Below, piece by piece: positions 38,922 to 53,900 of a stretch of DNA of 64,000 nt; positions within the stretch are counted from its first letter, which is position 1, and each line of letters begins with the position of its first letter. A model generated the notes under the pieces. The model searched no databases and had not been told where the DNA came from. It saw nothing but the letters and a program-made list of their open reading frames with translations. The DNA comes from Desmonostoc muscorum LEGE 12446 (GTDB taxonomy: Bacteria > Cyanobacteriota > Cyanobacteriia > Cyanobacteriales > Nostocaceae): contig NZ_JADEXS020000001.1 of assembly GCF_015207005.2 (NCBI RefSeq), positions 7,029,001-7,093,000 on the forward strand. The letters run 5' to 3'. The position numbers and the translations under genes were made by a program.

Positions 38922-41900
38922 ATTTAACAGAGCTTTTAGAAAATCTTTCAGCAAAGAATGTTGAACTGTGGGTTGATGGAGACAAACTACGCTACCGATC
39001 GCCTGAAAACGCACTAACCCCTGAGTTATTGGGGGAAATTAAGCAATACAAGCCAGAAATTATCCGAATTTTATCGGCGGATAGCGATCATGCTCCAACT
39101 TATCCCCTCTCCCACGGTCAACAGGCACTCTGGTTTTTATATCAATTAGCACCCAATAGTGCCGCTTACAACGCCACTTATGCAGCAAGATTAGTCACAA
39201 ATTTAGATATTCCAGCCCTGAAGCAGGCAGCACAGACCCTAGTTGAAAGGCATCCAGTTTTAAGGACTACCTTCGCAAACATTGATGGCGAACTTGTGCA
39301 AACAGTTCACGAAAACCAGCAAGTTGACTTTAGCATCCAAGAAGCTTTCGATCTTGGCCAAGAGGACGTAAATAACTGGCTCTCAGAAACAAGCGATCGC
39401 CCTTTCGACTTAGAACAGGGGCCGATGTTGCGCTTTAGTTTGTTAATTAACCACACTACAACCGGTATATTAGCAACAAAAGAACAGATTCTCTTAATAA
39501 CGGCTCACCATATAGTAGGGGATTTCTGGTCTTTAGAAATCATGATCAGTGAACTGAGAGTCTTGTATAAAGCAATTACCACAGGTGTAGCAGCCCAACT
39601 GCCAGTACAAAACAACCAATATCGAGATTACGTCAACTGGTCAAAGCAAATGCTCTCTAGTTCAGAAGGTGAGCGTTTGTGGACTTACTGGCAGCAACAA
39701 CTCTCTGGTGAGTTGCCAGTGTTAAATTTGCCGACTGATCGACCAAGACCTCAGAGCCAAACCTATAATGGTGCTTCCCGCTTTTTTACTCTTGAAGAAA
39801 AACTTCTCCAAAAGCTCACAGAATTGGCGAAGAGAGAGGGCGCGTCTCTTTACACACTTTTATTAACAGCATTACAAATATTATTACTACGTTATACCAA
39901 TCAAGAAGATATTTTAATTGGCTCTCCAATGGTGAATCGGAGCCGTTCAGAATTTGAAAAGATAGTTGGTTATTTTACTAATTCTGTGGTTTTGCGAGCA
40001 GACCTTTCAGGAAATCCGACCTTTCAAGAGTTGCTTGGGCGATCGCGTTCTTGTGTGTTAAATGCCCTAGACCATCAAGAGTATCCCTTTTCCCTGCTGG
40101 TCGAGCGGCTGCAACCTGTCCGCGATCCCAGCTTTTCACCGCTCTATCAAGTAGCGTTGGCCTGGGATCGATCTCATCAGAGTGACCAAGAAGTGTCACT
40201 TATGGATAGTGATGAGTTGATTGTGGAATCGATGATTCCAGGGGCTAAAGGGGCTGCGTTTGATTTAACTTTAACCATTCTTGAAGTCCCAGGATCTCTC
40301 AAAGGGACATGGAATTACAACACTGACTTGTTTGATGGCAGCACGATTGAGCGGATGACTGGTCATTTTGTGACAATACTTGAGGCAATTGTGGCGAATC
40401 CCAGCGAGCGAATTTCCCAATTGCCCCTGCTGACAGAAGTTGAGCAACATCAACTGTTGGTTGAGTGGAATGATACACACGTAGACTATCCTCAAGATTT
40501 GTGTATCCATCAGTTATTTGAGTCGCAGTGTTTGATTACCCCAGATGCAGTGGCAGTGGTATTTGAAAATCAACAACTCACATACCACCAGTTGAATAGT
40601 CGTGCTAACCAATTGGCGCATTACTTACGCTCATTGGGAGTAGGAGCGGATGTGCTGGTAGGTATTTGTGTGGAGCGTTCTTTGGAAATGGTAGTAGGAC
40701 TACTGGGAATTCTGAAAGCGGGTGGTGCGTATGTACCACTTGATCCAGAGTATCCGAACGAGCGTTTGACTTTCATGTTAGAAGATGCTCAAGTTTCAGT
40801 TTTGCTCACCCAACACCGATTAGTAGAGTCTCTGCCTCAACATCAGGCACGTGTCGTCCACTTAGATAGCGACTGGCTGTTGATCGGTGAGTATAGTCAG
40901 GAGAATGCGATCGCGGAGGTACAAGCTAGTAACTTAGCTTATGTGATTTATACCTCTGGCTCAACTGGTCAACCCAAGGGGGTAATGCTCTCTCACAGTA
41001 ACCTTTGCAACCATATGTTATGGATGCAAGCAACCTTCCCCCTGACTGAAAAAGACAAAGTACTGCAAAAAACACCCTTTGGCTTTGATGCCTCAGTTTG
41101 GGAATTCTACGCTCCATTATTGGCAGGTGGACAGTTGTTAATGGCTCAACCAGGAGGTCATAATGACAGTGCTTATCTCTTAAGGTTAATTGCCCAACAG
41201 CAGGTAACAACTGTTCAACTTGTCCCATCCTTGCTGCAAATGCTTTTAGAACAGGGAGGAATCGAAACTTGTCACTCCCTCAAACAAGTCTTCTGTGGAG
41301 GTGAAGCCTTACCAGTTACTCTCAAAGAAGACTTGTTAAGTAAGCTAAATGTAAACTTGCACAATCTCTACGGACCGACAGAAGCTTGTATCGATGCAAC
41401 TTTCTGGAATTGCAAGCAGCAGATGTATGGGCAATTTGTCCCCATTGGACGCCCAATTGCCAACACCCAGGTTTATATATTAGACCAAAACTTACAACCA
41501 GTAGCCGTAGGTGTACCAGGAGAACTGCACATAGGTGGTGCGGGATTAGCAAGAGGCTATCTCAACCGAAGCGAATTGACACAAGAAAAATTCATCCCCA
41601 ACCCGTTTGTTGGAGGCAGGGGAGCAGGGGGGCAGAGGGGCAGAGGGGAAACAGAAGACCAATCCTCTAATTCCGAACGTCTCTACAAAACCGGAGACTT
41701 AGCACGTTACTTACCAGATGGCAACATAGAATACTTAGGACGAATTGACAACCAAGTAAAAATCCGGGGCTTCCGCATCGAATTGGGCGAAATTGAAGCA
41801 GCGCTGAGCCAACACCCAGATGTGCAAGCATCTTGCGTCATTGCACGCGTTGACATTCCCGGAAATAAACGCCTAGTGGGCTACATCGTACCCAATGCAC

Positions 41901-44900
41901 AGATAACACCAAAAGTCAGTGAACTGCGTAGTTTCCTCAAAGAAAAGCTACCAGACTACATGGTGCCTTCAGTAATAGTCATCCTGGAATCGCTACCGCT
42001 AACCCCCAACGGCAAAATAGACCGTCGCGCCCTACCAGCACCAGAATTACGGGCTGGAATAGAAACCAGCTACTTAGCACCGCGCAACCCCATTGAAGAA
42101 AAATTAGTCGAAATCTGGGCGCAAGTCCTCAGAGTCGAATCAATCGGCATACATGATAACTTCTTTGAACTGGGTGGAGACTCTATCCTCAGCATTCAAA
42201 TCATCACCAGAGCCAAGCTAATCGGAATTGAGTTAACAGTCAAACAACTATTTGCCAATCAAACAATCGCCCAATTAGCCACAGTAGCAGGCACAACAAA
42301 AGCACTCTTCATTGAACAAGGATTAGTCAGCGGCACATTACCCCTAACGCCCATTCAACACTGGTTTTTTGAGCAGAAGCTACCACAAAAACACCACTTT
42401 AATCAATCATTTCTACTAACAGTACCATCAAACCTGAAGGTGGAAATATTAGAACAAGTATGGCAGGAATTGCTCAAACATCACGATGCTTTGCGCTTGA
42501 GATTTAGTCAAACAGACTCTACTTGGCAGCAGATTCATGCCGCTCCAACTGATAGCAATATTATCTCGCGTTTAGACTTATCAACAATCCCAGAAAATGA
42601 GCTTGAAACTGTAATTGAAACCACAGCCAATGAATTACAAGCGAGTTTAAATCTGGAAAAAAATCTGGTGCAAGTGGCATTGTTCTGGTTAGGAATTAAC
42701 AAAAGAGCGCGATTACTGATTGTGATTCACCACTTAGTAGTAGATGGTGTTTCCTGGCGGATATTGCTAGAAGATTTGCAGACGGGTTATGAGCAACTGT
42801 CTCAAGGTAAAGCCATTCAACTACCTGCTAAAACCACATCCTTCAAAAATTGGGCGCAACGATTAACAGAATATGCCCAATCAGATATCTTGAAATCAGA
42901 ACTGAGTTATTGGTTGAGTGCGTCTGACTCCCCAGTTGCTTCTCTACCTTTAGACTATGCAGATGGAATAAACACTGCGGCATCAGTTAGTACAGTATCA
43001 GTGTCATTAGATGAGGTACAAACTCAAGCACTGTTGCAAGATGTGCCGAAAGCTTACAAAACACAAATTAATGATGTCTTGTTGAGTGCCTTAGGGTTAG
43101 TTTTGAGCAGATGGACTAATAATGAATCGGTGTTGTTCAACTTAGAAGGTCATGGGCGGGAAGATATTATCGATGGTGTAGACTTATCACGGACTATTGG
43201 TTGGTTTACAACGATTTTCCCGGTAGTTTTAAAACTTTCAGCAATAGACTTTGATGATCTTGGAAATGCTTTAAAATCTGTCAAGGAACAACTACGAAAA
43301 ATTCCCAATAAAGGTATTGGCTACGGCTTATTGCGCTATCTAAATGTTGATGCAGAAATACTAGCTAAACTACAGACAATTCCCACAGCAGAGATTAGCT
43401 TCAATTATCTGGGTCAATTTACTCAAGTTGTAAATACATCTTCTTTGATGCAATTGGCTAGTGAGTCTAGCGGACAAAGCCAGAGTTTACAAGGTCAGCG
43501 TTCAAGTCTACTAGATGTTAATGCCATAATTACAAACGAAAGGCTGCAAATAAATTGGATATATAGTAGCAATATCCATCAGCAGAGAACCATTGAGAAT
43601 ATTGCCGCTTATTTTGTTGAAACTTTGCAGAAGCTAATTACTCATTGTTTATCGCCGGAAAATGCAGGTTATACGCCAACAGATTTCCCGTTAGTCCAAC
43701 TTAACCAACTGGAACTCGATGGAGTATTTGGAAGACTAGCATTCAAACCGGAACTGGGTAAAACTAATTGGCAAAATATTGAGGATATTTATGCCTTATC
43801 TCCCATGCAAGAGGGGATGCTGTTTGAAAGTTTGTATGCTCCAGACTCAGGTGTATATTTTCAACAGGTGATTTCCACTTTCAACGGGAGGCTGGATGTA
43901 GAATATTTTGAAAAAGCTTGGCAGCAAGTGATAGAAAAGCATTCCATCTTCCGCACTGGTTTTGTTTGGGAGTCTTTGAACCAGCCAATTCAAATTGTCT
44001 ATCGACAGGTTGAGGTGAGCGTCGAAACTGTAGACTGGCGAGAGTTATCTGCTATTGAACAGCAAGAGCAATTAGAGACTTTTCTTTCTGCTCAGCGACT
44101 GATTAGTTTCCAATTCTCCCAAGCGCCATTGATGCGCTTACATTTGCTGCAATTGGATGGCAAAACTTATCAGTTTGTTTGGAGTTTTCATCATTTATTA
44201 CTTGATGGCTGGTCGTTACCTTTGGTTTTCCAAGACCTATTGGAGTTTTATCAAGCAATTTCTCATGGTGAAGCTTTACCGAAAAGACCAACTCTGGGCT
44301 ACCGTAATTACATTGCTTGGTTACAGCAACAAAATCGAGATTTAGCAGCAGATTTTTGGCGACAAAAACTCCAAGGTTTTACTGCACCCACTCCTTTGAC
44401 TGTGGATAAACCATTGTCAAGTCAAAAGCAGCATTCGACTTATAGTGAACAACAAATTCACTTAACGGTGTCAGCGACAGCCGCAGTTGGGTCTTTTGCA
44501 CGACAGCATCAACTGACGATGAGTAATTTGGTGCAGGCGACTTGGGCATTACTGCTGTCTCGCTACAGCCAAGAAGCTGATGTGGTTTTTGGTGCAACTG
44601 TTTCTGGTCGTCCGCCCGCACTTGTTGGCGTGGAGTCGATGGTGGGATTATTTATTAATACTCTACCTGTGCGAGTGCAAATCTCTGATGATACTCAACT
44701 GCTGAGTTTGTTGAAGGATTTACAGACTCAACAGGTAGAGTCTGAGCAATTTTCCTATAGTTCATTGGTAGAGATTCAGGCTCTGAGTGATGTTCCTAAA
44801 GGTACATCTTTATTTGAGAGCATTGTCGTCTTTGAGAATTATCCGGTGGATACTGCTGCTCTACAAGGTAATAGCAGTTTTTCTGTCTCGAATGTTTATG

Positions 44901-47900
44901 CCATTGAACAAACAAATTATCCTCTAACAGTTTTAGCTACTACTGGTGAGCAATTGTTGCTGAAGGTCAGCTACGATACTAGTCGATTTGAGTCTGGGAC
45001 GATTAACCGAATGCTGGGGCATTTTGTCACAATGCTATCAGCAATTGTGGCAAATCCCAGCGAGCGAATTTCTCAATTGCCAATGCTCACAGAATCTGAG
45101 GAGGAGCAATTATTAATTGAGTGGAATGATACACAGCGAGACTATCCCCAAGAATGTATCCATAAGTTGTTTGAGTCCCAGGTTGAACGTACACCCCACG
45201 CTGTGGCGGTGGTGTTTGAGAATCAACAATTGACTTATGAGGAGTTGAACTCTCGTGCAAACCAGTTGGCGCATTACTTGCAGTCCTTGGGTGTGGGAGC
45301 AGATGTGCTGGTGGGTATTTGTGTCGAGCGTTCTGTAGAAATGGTGGTGGGATTACTTGGCATTCTCAAGGCGGGTGGGGCTTATGTACCTCTTGACCCT
45401 GAGTATCCTACTGAGCGTTTAAGCTTCATACTAAAAGATGCTCAATTGTCAGTGCTACTGGCTCAACAGGGACTCATTGACAAACTACCTGAACATCAAG
45501 GGGAATTTGTAAACTTTGATACTGATTGGCAAGTGATTTCTCAGTTCAGTCAGGACAATCCAATCACTGTTATACAAACTCGTAGCTTGGCTTATGTAAT
45601 TTATACTTCCGGTTCTACAGGTCAGCCCAAAGGTGTGCAAATTTCACATGACGCTGTGAGCAATTTCCTATCTGCCATGCAGCAGCGCCCAGGAATTACA
45701 AAAGAAGATATACTCCTTGGGATCACTACAATTGCCTTTGATATTGCTGCCTTAGAAATCTTTCTGCCTATAACTGTAGGTGCATGTCTGGTTATAGCCC
45801 GTCGTGACGCAACCCTTGATGGCAGAGAGTTATTAGACTTGCTTGTGAAGTCTAAGGCAACAATCATGCAAGCAACTCCAGCTACTTGGAGATTACTTTT
45901 AGAAGCCAACTACCAATCTAGCCATCTAAAAGTACTTTGCGGGGGTGAAGCTTTACCTTGGGATTTAGCCAATCAATTGCTTGCCAACAGTTCTTCTTTG
46001 TGGAACCTTTATGGGCCTACAGAGACTACGATTTGGTCATCAGTATGTCAACTTGATTCCCACCAGGATAGCTTAATTTCCATCGGTCGTGCGATCGCCA
46101 ATACCCAACTTTATATCCTCGACCAAAACTTGCAACCAGTACCCATCGGTGTACCCGGAGAATTACACATCGGTGGTGCAGGATTAGCACGCGGCTACTT
46201 CAACCGCCCAGAATTAACACAAGAAAAATTCATCCCCAACCCCTTGGGTAGAAGCACTTGTGCAGGGGAGCAGAGGGGCAGAGGGGAAGAACGCCTGTAC
46301 AAAACAGGGGACTTAGCCCGTTATTTACCAGATGGCAACATAGAATACCTGGGACGCATCGACAACCAGGTAAAAATTCGAGGCTTCCGTATCGAATTGG
46401 GCGAAATTGAAGCCGTACTGAGCCAACATGAGCATGTGCAAGTATGTTGTGCGATCGCACGCGTTGATAATCCAGGGGATAAACGCTTAGTCGCCTACAT
46501 CGTTCCACAGCCACAGCAGACACCGAAAGTTAGTGAACTGCATAGCTTCCTCAAGGAAAAGCTACCACAGTACATGGTACCTTCTTTCATAGTCATCTTA
46601 GAATCTCTACCACTAACTCCCAACGGCAAAATAGACCGCCGCGCCTTACCAGCACCACAGCCAAGTAGTGAATTATCAGAAAAATACGTCGCCCCACGCA
46701 CCCCCATCGAAGAAATACTGGCACTGATTTGGACACAAGTCCTGAAAGTAGAGGTTGTAGGCATACATGATAACTTCTTTACCTTGGGAGGACACTCACT
46801 ACTAGCAACGCAACTCATTTCCCGCGTGCGTACCAGCTTGAAAGTAGAACTACCATTGCGTAGCTTATTTGCAGCACCAACAATTGCCCAATTGTCCCAA
46901 AACATTCAACAGTTGCAGCAACAAGACTTGGAACTTTCTGCACCACCCATCTTGCCAAGAATTGAGAACGCAGAACTACCACTGTCTTATGCTCAACAGC
47001 GTTTGTGGTTTTTAGACCAGTTCGAGCCGAATAGCGCCTTCTACAACATCCCTGCGGCTTTGCGTCTAGTGGGGACTCTCTCATTTGCAGCTTTAGAACA
47101 AAGCTTAAAAGAAATTATTCAACGCCATGAAACATTACGGACTAATTTCATCACAATTGATGGAAAAGCAACTCAAGTCATTCAAACACAAACGAATTGG
47201 ACAGTAACAGTAGTTGATTTCAAGGATTTATCTACAAGTTCTTCAGAAATCGCTTTACAGGAATTGGGACGACAACAAGCACTTCAACCTTTTGATTTAG
47301 CGTCGGATGTATTAATCAGAGCGACATTAGTAGTGCTGTCTGAAACAGAACACGTGTTAATAGTGTGTATGCACCATGTTGTCTCAGATGGCTGGTCAAT
47401 TGGTGTGTTTGTCCAAGAGTTAACAGCCCTGTACAATGCTTATTCAATCGGTCAGCCTTGTTTGTTACCACCACTGCCAATTCAGTACGCAGATTTTGCT
47501 ATTTGGCAGCGAGGCTGGTTGCAAGGGGAAGTACTGCAAAAACAATTGAGTTACTGGCAGCAACAACTAGGAGACGCATCGACATTCTTGGCACTACCCA
47601 CAGACCGACCAAGACCTGCTGTGCAGACTTATCATGGTGCATATGTGGAATTTGCACTGTCTGTTGAACTGACTCAAAAGTTGACACAACTGAGTCAGCA
47701 ACAAGGCGTCACCTTATTTATGACCCTGTTGGCAGCTTATGATACATTACTTTACCGCTACACAGGACAAACAGACATTTTGGTTGGGTCTCCCATTGCC
47801 AACCGCGATCGCACAGAAATAGAAGGGCTAATTGGCTTTTTTGTCAATACATTAGTTTTACGGGCTAATCTTGATGGCGATCGCACTTTTCAAGAATTAC

Positions 47901-50900
47901 TGCCTGAAATTCGGGAAATGGCACTAGGCGCTTATGCTCATCAAGATTTGCCCTTTGAAATGCTAGTAGAGGCATTGCAGCCAGAACGAGACCTGAGTCA
48001 TACACCATTGTTCCAGGTGATGTTTGTCCTGCAAAATGCACCCATGTCACAAGTAGAGTTGAGTGGGTTAACTATAAGCCATCTGCCAATAGAAAGCGCC
48101 ACAGCAAAGTTTGACCTGACCTTAACAATGGAAAACACTGCCACTGGACTAGTGGGAGCATGGGAATACAACACTGATTTGTTTGATGGCAGCACCATTG
48201 AGCGGATGACGGGTCATTTTGTCACCTTACTGGAGGCAATTGTGGAAAATCCCAAACAGCGAATTTCCCAATTGCCAATGCTCACAGAGTCTGAAGAGCG
48301 GCAGTTATTAATTGAGTGGAATGATACTCAAACCGATTATCCAAGAGATAAATGTATCCATCAGTTATTTGAGGAACAGTGTTTGAGTACCCCGGATGCT
48401 GTGGCAGTTGTTTTTCAACAGCAACAACTCACCTATGGTGAATTGAATTCTCGGGCTAACCAATTGGCGCATTACTTGCAGTCCTTGGGAGTGTCAGCCG
48501 ATGTGCTAGTGGGTATTTGTGTCGAGCGCTCAATAGAAATGGTGGTGGGATTACTTGGGATTCTGAAGGCGGGTGGGGCTTATGTGCCACTTGACCCTGA
48601 GTATCCGACTGAGCGCTTAAGCTTCATGTTAGAAGATGCTCATGTGTCTGTGCTGCTAACCCAAAACCATCTAGTGGACAAATTACCCCACCGTCAGGCA
48701 CAACTTGTTTGCTTAGATACCGACTGGCAAATCATTTCACAGTTGAGTCAGGACAATGTACTCTCTGGCGTCCTTGGGAATAACTTGGGTTACGTGATTT
48801 ACACAAGTGGTTCCACAGGTCAACCTAAGGGCGTAGCCATGAATCAGTCTGCTCTTTGCAATCTCATCCTGTGGCAAGTAGAAAATACGACAATTCCAGG
48901 TGGAGTCAAAACCCTGCAATTTGCACCTGTGAGCTTTGATGTTTCGTTTCAAGAAATGTTCTCGACGTGGTGTAATGGTGGCACATTGGTGTTGATTGGG
49001 GAGCAATTGCGCCGGGAACCATTGGCTTTATTAGATTTACTCCAACAACAAGCTGTTGAAAGACTATTTGTTCCGTTTGTTGGTTTACAGCAACTAGCCG
49101 AAGTTGCTGTTGCCAATGAATCAGTGAGTAGTAATCTCAGGGAAATTATTACTGCTGGGGAACAATTACAGATTACTCCTGCCATTTGCAATTGGTTAAG
49201 TAAGCTAACTGACTGTACTCTGCATAATCATTACGGTCCATCGGAGAGCCATGTTGTCACCAGTTTGACTTTGACTGATTCAGTGGAGAGTTGGCCGCTA
49301 CTTCCTGCCATTGGGCGTCCCATTGCCAACACGCAAATCTACATCCTGGATGAGTATCAAAAGCCTGTACCTGTTGGTGTACCAGGAGAACTGCACATTG
49401 GTGGTGTGGCTTTAGCACGCGGCTACCTCAACCGTCCAGAATTGACACAAGAGAAATTTATCCCTAACCCGTTTGACAAGTCACAAGTCACAGGTCACTT
49501 GTCAAAATTATATAAGACTGGGGACTTAGCGCGTTATTTACCAGATGGCAACATCGAATACCTGGGGCGTATTGACAACCAGGTGAAAATCCGGGGCTTC
49601 CGCATTGAGTTGGGCGAAATAGAAGCCGTACTGAGCCAATATCAAGATGTGCAAGCATGTTGTGTCATCGCACGCGTTGATACGACTGGGGATAAACGAC
49701 TAGTCGCCTACATCGTGCCACAAAAACAGCAGACACCAAAAGTTACTGAACTGCGTAGCTTCCTCAAGTCCAAGTTACCAGAATACATGGTGCCAAGTGC
49801 AATAGTCATCTTGGAATCCTTACCGCTAACTCCTAGTGGCAAAGTAGACCGCCGCGCCTTACCAGCACCACAGCCAAGTAGTGAATCAACAGAAAAATAC
49901 GTTGCACCCCGCACCCCCATCGAAGAAATACTGGCACTGATTTGGACACAAGTCCTGAAAGTAGAGCCAGTAGGCATACACGATAACTTTTTTGAACTGG
50001 GAGGGCACTCACTACTAGCAACACAACTGATCTCCCGCGTGCGTACTACCTTGAAAGTAGAACTACCATTGCGTAGCTTATTTGCAGCACCAACAATCGA
50101 GGAATTATCCCAAAACATTCAAAGGTTGCAGCAACAAAACTTAGAACTTTCTGCGCCACCCATCTTACCAAGAGTTGAGAATGCAGAACTATCACTGTCA
50201 TTTGCTCAACAGCGTTTATGGTTTTTAGACCAGTTCGAGCCGAATAGTGCCTTCTACAATATCCCTGCTGCTTTGCGTCTAGTGGGGACTCTCTCATTTG
50301 CAGCCTTAGAACAAAGCTTAAAAGAAATTATTCAACGCCACGAAACATTACGGACTAATTTCATCACAATTGATGGAAAAGCGACTCAAATCATCCAAAC
50401 ACAAAGCAATTGGACAATTACAGTTGTTGAGTTGAAGGATTTATCCACAAATTCTCCAGAAATCGCTTTACAGCAATTAGCCCAACAACAAGCACTCCAA
50501 CCTTTTGACTTAGCAAGTGAAACATTAATCAGAGCAACATTAGTAGTGCTGTCTCCTACAGAACACGTGTTAATAGTGTGTATGCATCATGTTGTCAGTG
50601 ATGGCTGGTCAATGGGTGTGTTTGTCGAAGAATTGCGATCGCTCTACAATGCTTATTCAATAGGGCAGCCTTGTTTGTTACCCCCACTGCCAATTCAGTA
50701 CGCAGATTTTGCTATTTGGCAAAGACAATGGTTGCAAGGCGAGGTATTACAAAGCCAATTGGATTATTGGCAACAACAACTGGGAGACGCACCCACATTC
50801 TTGCCATTACCCACAGACCGACCAAGACCAGCTGTGCAGACTTTCGCAGGTGCATATGTGGAATTTGCACTGTCTGTTGAACTAACTCAAAAATTGACAC

Positions 50901-53900
50901 AACTGAGTCAGCAACAAGGAGTCACCTTGTTCATGACGTTGTTGGCAGCTTATGATACCCTACTTTACCGTTACACAGGACAAACAGACATTTTGGTTGG
51001 GTCTCCCATTGCCAACCGCGATCGCTCTGAAATAGAAGGGTTAATTGGCTTTTTTGTCAACACATTAGTTTTACGGACAGATCTTTCGGGCGACCCCAGT
51101 TTTGAGGAATTACTGCCTCAAATTCGGGAAATGGCACTAGGCGCCTACGCTCATCAGGATTTACCGTTTGAAATGCTAGTAGAGGCATTGCACCCAGAAC
51201 GAGACCTGAGTCATACACCATTGTTCCAGGTGATGTTTGCACTGCAAAATGCACCCATGTCACAAATAGAGTTGACTGGGTTAACTATAAATCGTCTGCC
51301 AATAGAAAGCACCACAGCAAAGTTTGATCTTACCTTGGCAATGGAAAACACTGCTACTGGACTAGTCGGTGTGTGGGAGTACAACACTGACTTATTTGAT
51401 AGCAGCACCATTGAGCGGATGACGGGTCATTTTGTCACAATGCTTTCGGCAATTGTGGCAAATCCCAAAGAGCGAATTTCCCAATTGCCAATGCTCACAG
51501 AAGTTGAGCAACACCAGTTATTAGTTGAGTGGAATGATACACACCGCGACTATCCTCAAGATAAATGTATCCATCAGTTGTTTGAGGAGCAGGTACAACA
51601 TACACCTGATGCCGTAGCAGTGGTGTTTAAAGATCAACAACTTACTTATCAGGAATTGAATAGTCGTGCAAACCAATTGGCACATTACTTACGCTCCTTG
51701 GGCGTGGGAGCAGATGTGCTAGTGGGTATTTGTGTCGAGCGCTCATTGGAAATGCTCGTAGGATTACTTGGCATTCTCAAAGCAGGTGGAGCTTATGTGC
51801 CTCTTGACCCTGAGTATCCAACTGAGCGTTTGAGCTTCATGTTAGAAGACACTCAACTTTCAGTCTTATTGACTCAAGAAAAACTAGTTAACAAACTGCC
51901 AGCTTCCACAGCTTGTGTAATTTGCTTAGACACAAACTCCAATCTGATCAATCAACAAACACAAAACAACCCCAAAACTAGTATCAAAGCTCAGGATTTA
52001 GCTTATGTCATGTACACAAGCGGTTCTACAGGTCAACCCAAAGGTGTGAGCATTGTCCATCAAAGTGTAGTTCGATTAGTCAAACAAACTGACTATGTTA
52101 CTTTTTCTGCCAAAGAAGTATTTCTACAAGTTGCACCTATCTCCTTCGACGCTGCAACCTTTGAAATTTGGGGTTGCTTACTCAACAGTGGAAAACTAGT
52201 AATCTTTCCGGCTAACACCCCATCAATAGATGAATTAGCACAAGTTATTGAACAATACCTTGTTACCACCCTTTGGCTAACCGCAGGTCTATTTCATTTA
52301 ATGGTAGATGAAAAGATTGATGCCTTAAAACCCTTACGTCAACTGTTAGCAGGTGGTGATATTTTATCTGTTAGCCATGTGCATAAATTTCGACAAACTG
52401 TGGAAAACTGTCAACTGATTAACGGTTACGGTCCAACAGAAAATACAACTTTTACTTGCTGTTATCAAATCCCAACCTCACTGAGTCCAGATGCTTCCGT
52501 TCCCATTGGACGCCCAATTGCCAACACCCAGGTTTATATATTAGACCAAAACTTACAACCAGTACCCGTAGGTGTACCAGGAGAACTGCACATCGGTGGT
52601 GCGGGATTAGCAAGAGGCTATCTCAACCGTCCAGAATTGACACAAGAAAAATTCATCCCCAACCCCTTGGGTAGAAGCACTTGTGCAGGGGAGCAGAGGG
52701 GCAGAGGGGAAGAACGCCTGTACAAAACAGGAGACTTAGCGCGTTATCTACCAGATGGCAACATAGAATACCTGGGACGCATCGATAACCAGGTGAAAAT
52801 CCGGGGCTTCCGCATTGAGTTGGGTGAAATTGAAGCCGTACTGAGCCAACATGAGGATGTGCAAGTATGTTGTGTCATTGCACGCGTTGATACAACCGGG
52901 GATAAACGGCTAGTTGCTTATATTGTTCCACAGCCACAGCAGACACCGAAAGTTAGTGAAGTGCGTAGCTTCCTCAAGTCCAAGTTACCAGAATACATGG
53001 TACCTGCTTTCATAGTCTTTTTAGAATCCCTCCCACTAACTGCCAACGGCAAAATAGACCGCCGGGCTTTACCAGCACCAGAAGCAAGTAGTGAATCAAC
53101 AGAAAAATACGTCGCCCCACGTACAGCCATCGAAGAAATACTGGCGCTGATTTGGACACAAGTCCTGAAAGTAGAGCGAGTAGGCATCCATGATAACTTC
53201 TTTACCTTGGGAGGACACTCACTACTAGCAACACAACTCATTTCCCGTGTGCGTACCAACTTGAAAGTAGAACTACCATTGCGTAGCTTATTTGCAGCAC
53301 CAACAATTGCCCAATTGTCACAAAACATTCAACAATTGCAGCAACAAGACTTAGAACTTTCTGCACCACCGATTTTACCAAGAGTTGAGAACACAGAACT
53401 ACCACTGTCATTTGCTCAACAGCGTTTGTGGTTCTTAGACCAGTTCGAGCCGAATAGTGCATTCTACAACATCCCTGCCGCTTTGCGTTTAGTGGGGACT
53501 CTCTCATTTGCAGCCTTAGAACAAAGCTTAAAAGAAATCATTCAACGCCACGAAACATTACGGACTAATTTCATCACAGTTGATGGAAAAGCAACTCAAA
53601 TCATCCAAACACAAACCAATTGGAAAGTAACAGTTGTAGATTTGCAGCATTTATCCACAAGCTCCCAAGAACTAGCTGTAGAGCAATTAACCCACGAACA
53701 AGAGATTCAATCATTTGACTTAGCAAGTGAAACATTAATTAGAGCAACATTAGTAGTGCTGTCTCTTACAGAACACGTGTTATTAGTGTGTATGCACCAT
53801 GTTGTCAGTGATGGCTGGTCAATGGGTGTGTTTGTCGAAGAATTGCGATCGCTCTACAATGCTTATTCAATAGGTCAACCCTCTCCCTTATTGCCACTGC

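Noticed and set aside
46495..46905. Long minus-strand ORF (136 codons) with near copies at 49708-50118 and 52918-53328
   Set aside because: They are antisense to the repeated A/T-domain junctions of the NRPS, and their recurrence follows from module duplication, not from selection on the antisense frame.
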